From: Rhodocyclaceae bacterium
GTDB lineage: Bacteria; Pseudomonadota; Gammaproteobacteria; Burkholderiales; Rhodocyclaceae
Direction of reading: 5' to 3'
DNA: 33,174 nucleotides
NCBI GenBank assembly: GCA_024710925.1
Contig: JANJTW010000113.1
Location: 1-33,174 of the forward strand
The notes below the pieces were generated by a model. That model had not been told where the DNA came from. It worked only from the letters and a program-made list of their open reading frames with translations, and made no database searches. Positions 31,093-33,174 of the stretch are shown piece by piece. The translations under genes were made by a program, and so were the position numbers. Numbering within the stretch: the stretch's first letter is position 1; every line of letters starts with the position of its first letter.

Positions 31093-31905
31093 TCATACCC
31101 CCTCGGCCCAGGCGCGGAAGAGCGCGGCCAGCGCCGGCAGCCCCTCGCGGATCGCCACCGGGCCGGGGTTGAGGATCACCGCCGACTTGATCTCGTGGAT
31201 CTGCCCGCCGGCCACCGCCGGCACCTTTTCCCAGCCGGCGCGCCCGGCGACGCGCTCGGGCCGGAAGTGCTTGCCGCACCACGAGCCGACGATGATGTCC
31301 GGCGCCCGGCGGACGATCTCCAGCGGGTCGGCGACGATGCGTTCCTTCGCCGACTGTTCGCGCGCCTTGTCGGCGAAGATGTCCTCGCCGCCGGCGATTT
31401 CGATCATCTCGGAGGCCCAGCGGATGCCGCTGATCGGCGGCTCGTCCCACTCCTCGAAATAGACGCGCGGCTTCCTCGGCAGCGCCGCGCCCTCGGCGCG
31501 CACGCGGTCGATCGTCGCCTGCAGTTCGCCGACCAGCGCCAGCGCCCGGTCCTCGGCGCCGACCAGCCGGCCGACGGTGGCGATCATCGCCAGGATGTCG
31601 TCGACGCTGCGCTGGTTGAAGGCGTAGACCGGCACGCCGGCGGCGATCAGCTCGCGGCTGATGTCGGCCTGCAAGTTGGAGAAGGTGAGCACGAGGTCGG
31701 GCTCGACAGCGAGGATCTTCGCGAGGTCGCCGCTGGTGAAGGCGAAGACCTTCGGCTTCTCCTTGCGCGCCTCCTTCGGATGGACGGTGTAGCCGGAGAT
31801 GCCGGCGATGCGGTCCTGCTCGCCGAGGGCGTAGAGCACCTCGACGGTTTCGGTGGTCAGGCAGACGATGCGCTGCGGCAGGTGGCGGGGGGCGTTTTCG
31901 TTCAT
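31093..31905 (-). CDS. Cobalamin-binding (BtuF-like) protein without signal peptide
   Basis: This 270-aa protein of the BtuF/FhuD-type binding family has RIVCLTTETVEVLYALGEQ near the N-terminus, then GISGYTVHPKEA, FSNLQADISRELI, FNQRSVDDIL and IIVGSWCGKHFRPE. These blocks characterise proteins annotated as cobalamin-binding in many bacteria. No signal peptide precedes them (MNENAPRHLPQ), and no better upstream start exists in frame, so it may be cytoplasmic or exported by another route. It is the only binding-protein candidate for BtuCD in the window, but lies far away on the other strand and has no visible riboswitch. Its true ligand and location are open. Confidence 0.8.
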   Translation of the reverse strand: MNENAPRHLPQRIVCLTTETVEVLYALGEQDRIAGISGYTVHPKEARKEKPKVFAFTSGDLAKILAVEPDLVLTFSNLQADISRELIAAGVPVYAFNQRSVDDILAMIATVGRLVGAEDRALALVGELQATIDRVRAEGAALPRKPRVYFEEWDEPPISGIRWASEMIEIAGGEDIFADKAREQSAKERIVADPLEIVRRAPDIIVGSWCGKHFRPERVAGRAGWEKVPAVAGGQIHEIKSAVILNPGPVAIREGLPALAALFRAWAEGV

Positions 31906-31976
31906 CGCGCGATTGTAGCGGCAAGCGCCGGCCGGCGCCGCGAACGCCGCGCCGCCGGCGCGGTCAACGGGATATA

Positions 31977-31992
31977 CCTGTAGACAGGAGGG
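31977..31992 (+). promoter_or_regulatory. Palindrome overlapping the ribosome-binding site of the GGDEF gene
   Basis: CCTGT-AG-ACAGG (31977-31988) is a perfect 5-bp-arm inverted repeat overlapping the Shine-Dalgarno AGGAGGG (31986-31992), which decides GTG 31999 as the start. It could reduce translation or be a protein site. The arm is short, so it may be chance. Confidence 0.35.
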
Positions 31993-31998
31993 TCGTAC

Positions 31999-33174
31999 GT
32001 GCCCATACCGCATCAGGATTCGCGATTGCTGCGCGCCCAGCTGGCACGGGTCTGGGGTGGCACGTTCGGCCTGCTGGCGGTGCTCGCACTGCTTTTCGCC
32101 GCCTACGGCACTTTCGACTACCGGACGCAGCTGGCCCGCGCCGAACGCGAGGCGCAGGAACTTGCCGACATCGCCGCGCTCAGCGCCGAGGGGACGCTGC
32201 AGGGTGCCAACCAGTTGCTCACCGGCATGATCGCCATTCTCCAGCATGCGCCGTCGGCGGCGACGCCGCACGCCGCGTCGCTGCGCGGCACGCTGCTCGC
32301 CTGGGTGGCGGGCATGCCGAACCTGATGGACCTGCTCGTCGTCGAGCCGCCGGGGCGCATCGTGCATTGGACCGGCGTCGGCGAGCCGCCGGACGTCACC
32401 GACCGGGAGTACGTCCGCCACCACCTGCGGCATGTCGACTCGCATCTCTATGTCGGTGAGCCGCAGCAGTCGAAATCGCGCGTCGGCAAGTGGTTCTTCG
32501 GCGTCAGCAAGGCACGCCGCGACGAAACCGGCGGCGTCGCACAGGTGGCGGTGGCGACCATCGACCTCTCGGTCTTCGGCGATTCGCTCGGCGTCCGCTT
32601 CGCGACGCCTGGCAGCACGCTCGCCATCGCTTCCGGCGACGGCCTGATCTACGCCCGCATTCCGGACAACGACCGCCACGTCGGCAAGCGCCTGCCGCTG
32701 CCGCCGGAAGCCGCGCACTTCGCGCCGGGAACGCAGGCCGGGCTGTTCACCATGCGCTCGCCGCTCGACGAGCGCCAGCGCGTCGTCGCCTTCCGCCAGC
32801 TGCGCGGCACGCCGCTCTATGCCGTCGGCTCGGTCGACGTCGGCCGGGCGCTGGCGCCGTGGTTCGAGCGTCTCGGGCTGGTCATCGTCCTCTGGCTGAC
32901 TTTGGCGGCCGTTGCGCTGGTCTTTGCCCGCCGGCTTGCCGCCTCCGCCCGCGAGCACGAAACGCTGGCCGCCGTCGATGGCCTGACCGGCGTTCTCAAC
33001 CGCCGTTCGCTGCTCGGCCTGGCCGAGAGCGGCGAGCGGCGCAGCGAGCGCGGCGACGCGCGGACCGTGCTGATGATCGACGTCGACCATTTCAAGGCGA
33101 TCAACGACCGCTACGGCCACGCCTGCGGCGACGAGGCGCTGCGCCGCATCGCCGCGGCGTTGCGCGCCTGCTGC
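31999..33174 (+). CDS. Membrane diguanylate cyclase with dCACHE sensor, N-terminal part (runs off the window)
   Basis: About 392 residues are visible. Membrane segment 1 (about 17-37) is followed by a periplasmic double-CACHE-type sensor (about 40-290; note LMDLLVVEPPGRIVHWTG and DREYVRHHL, typical of the family). Membrane segment 2 (about 293-312) leads to the start of a GGDEF domain (VDGLTGVLNRRSLL; MIDVDHFKAINDRYGHACGD). The window ends before the GGDEF signature loop, so catalytic competence cannot be judged. It should make c-di-GMP in response to a periplasmic small molecule. Start GTG 31999 has AGGAGGG 6 nt upstream. It is divergent from the BtuF-like gene across 93 bp. Confidence 0.9.
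   Translation, partial: MPIPHQDSRLLRAQLARVWGGTFGLLAVLALLFAAYGTFDYRTQLARAEREAQELADIAALSAEGTLQGANQLLTGMIAILQHAPSAATPHAASLRGTLLAWVAGMPNLMDLLVVEPPGRIVHWTGVGEPPDVTDREYVRHHLRHVDSHLYVGEPQQSKSRVGKWFFGVSKARRDETGGVAQVAVATIDLSVFGDSLGVRFATPGSTLAIASGDGLIYARIPDNDRHVGKRLPLPPEAAHFAPGTQAGLFTMRSPLDERQRVVAFRQLRGTPLYAVGSVDVGRALAPWFERLGLVIVLWLTLAAVALVFARRLAASAREHETLAAVDGLTGVLNRRSLLGLAESGERRSERGDARTVLMIDVDHFKAINDRYGHACGDEALRRIAAALRACC

Noticed and set aside
31093-33120. 675-aa minus-strand protein that would include the BtuF-like protein
   Set aside because: Only the last 270 residues match the family. The rest is the shadow of the dCACHE-GGDEF gene on the plus strand.
1-33174. CRISPR array, tRNA, insertion sequence or prophage
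   Set aside because: No regularly spaced direct repeats, no tRNA-like cloverleaf with CCA context, no transposase or integrase motif was seen on either strand.

Overview
The window is GC-rich DNA (roughly 70% by eye) that is almost entirely coding and has no tRNA, rRNA, insertion sequence, phage gene or CRISPR array. The order coiled-coil protein, zapA, 6S RNA, the codon usage and the gene families fit a betaproteobacterium, probably Rhodocyclales-like. That placement is an inference; no 16S sequence is present.

Layout. (1) 1-3940: acyl-CoA metabolism. The start of methylmalonyl-CoA mutase runs leftwards. Rightwards lie a GntR/FCD regulator, an enoyl-CoA hydratase-fold protein lacking one catalytic glutamate, and malonyl-CoA decarboxylase. 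(2) 3948-6056, leftward: ZapB-like coiled coil, ZapA, 6S RNA, terminator, EVE-domain protein, TauE/SafE permease. (3) 6190-15869, rightward: a cobalamin riboswitch followed by btuB, btuC, btuD, cobO, a CobN-type chelatase large subunit, an ExbB/TolQ-like protein and an ExbD-like (DUF2149-type) protein. (4) 15918-18436: a secreted Cys-rich protein (leftward), cobB, a pair of tandem 45-bp units and a 58-aa protein. (5) 18553-23731: methyltransferase plus periplasmic rhodanese, a membrane-anchored trypsin-like protease with a J-like N-terminus, an MFS transporter divergent from a LysR regulator, and a DUF2784 protein. (6) 23818-29181: chromate transporter, then arsR-arsC-acr3-arsD-arsA. (7) 29243-33174: DUF1439 protein, spermidine-synthase-like protein, S4 protein, a corrinoid-binding BtuF-like protein without signal peptide, and the beginning of a dCACHE-GGDEF protein.

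The most interesting system is the riboswitch-headed corrinoid operon. Its CobN-like protein carries an N-terminal signal peptide and a C-terminal membrane anchor. It is translationally coupled (ATGA overlaps) to two proton-channel-type proteins resembling ExbB and ExbD, and the second keeps the membrane aspartate used by ExbD/TolR. No CobS/CobT or ChlI/ChlD ATPase is in the window. This suggests an envelope-located chelatase-like machine powered by proton-motive force, working with BtuBCD in corrinoid or cobalt handling. It is not the ordinary cytoplasmic ATP-driven cobaltochelatase. CobB, CobN and CobO are otherwise consecutive late steps of aerobic B12 synthesis, which makes the predicted location of CobN more puzzling.

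Other points of note: a putative three-way base-pairing switch in the riboswitch expression platform, a 10-bp-arm palindrome over the arsR start codon, several apparently leaderless starts, a G9 tract in btuC, and two adjacent 14-codon micro-ORFs after cobB.
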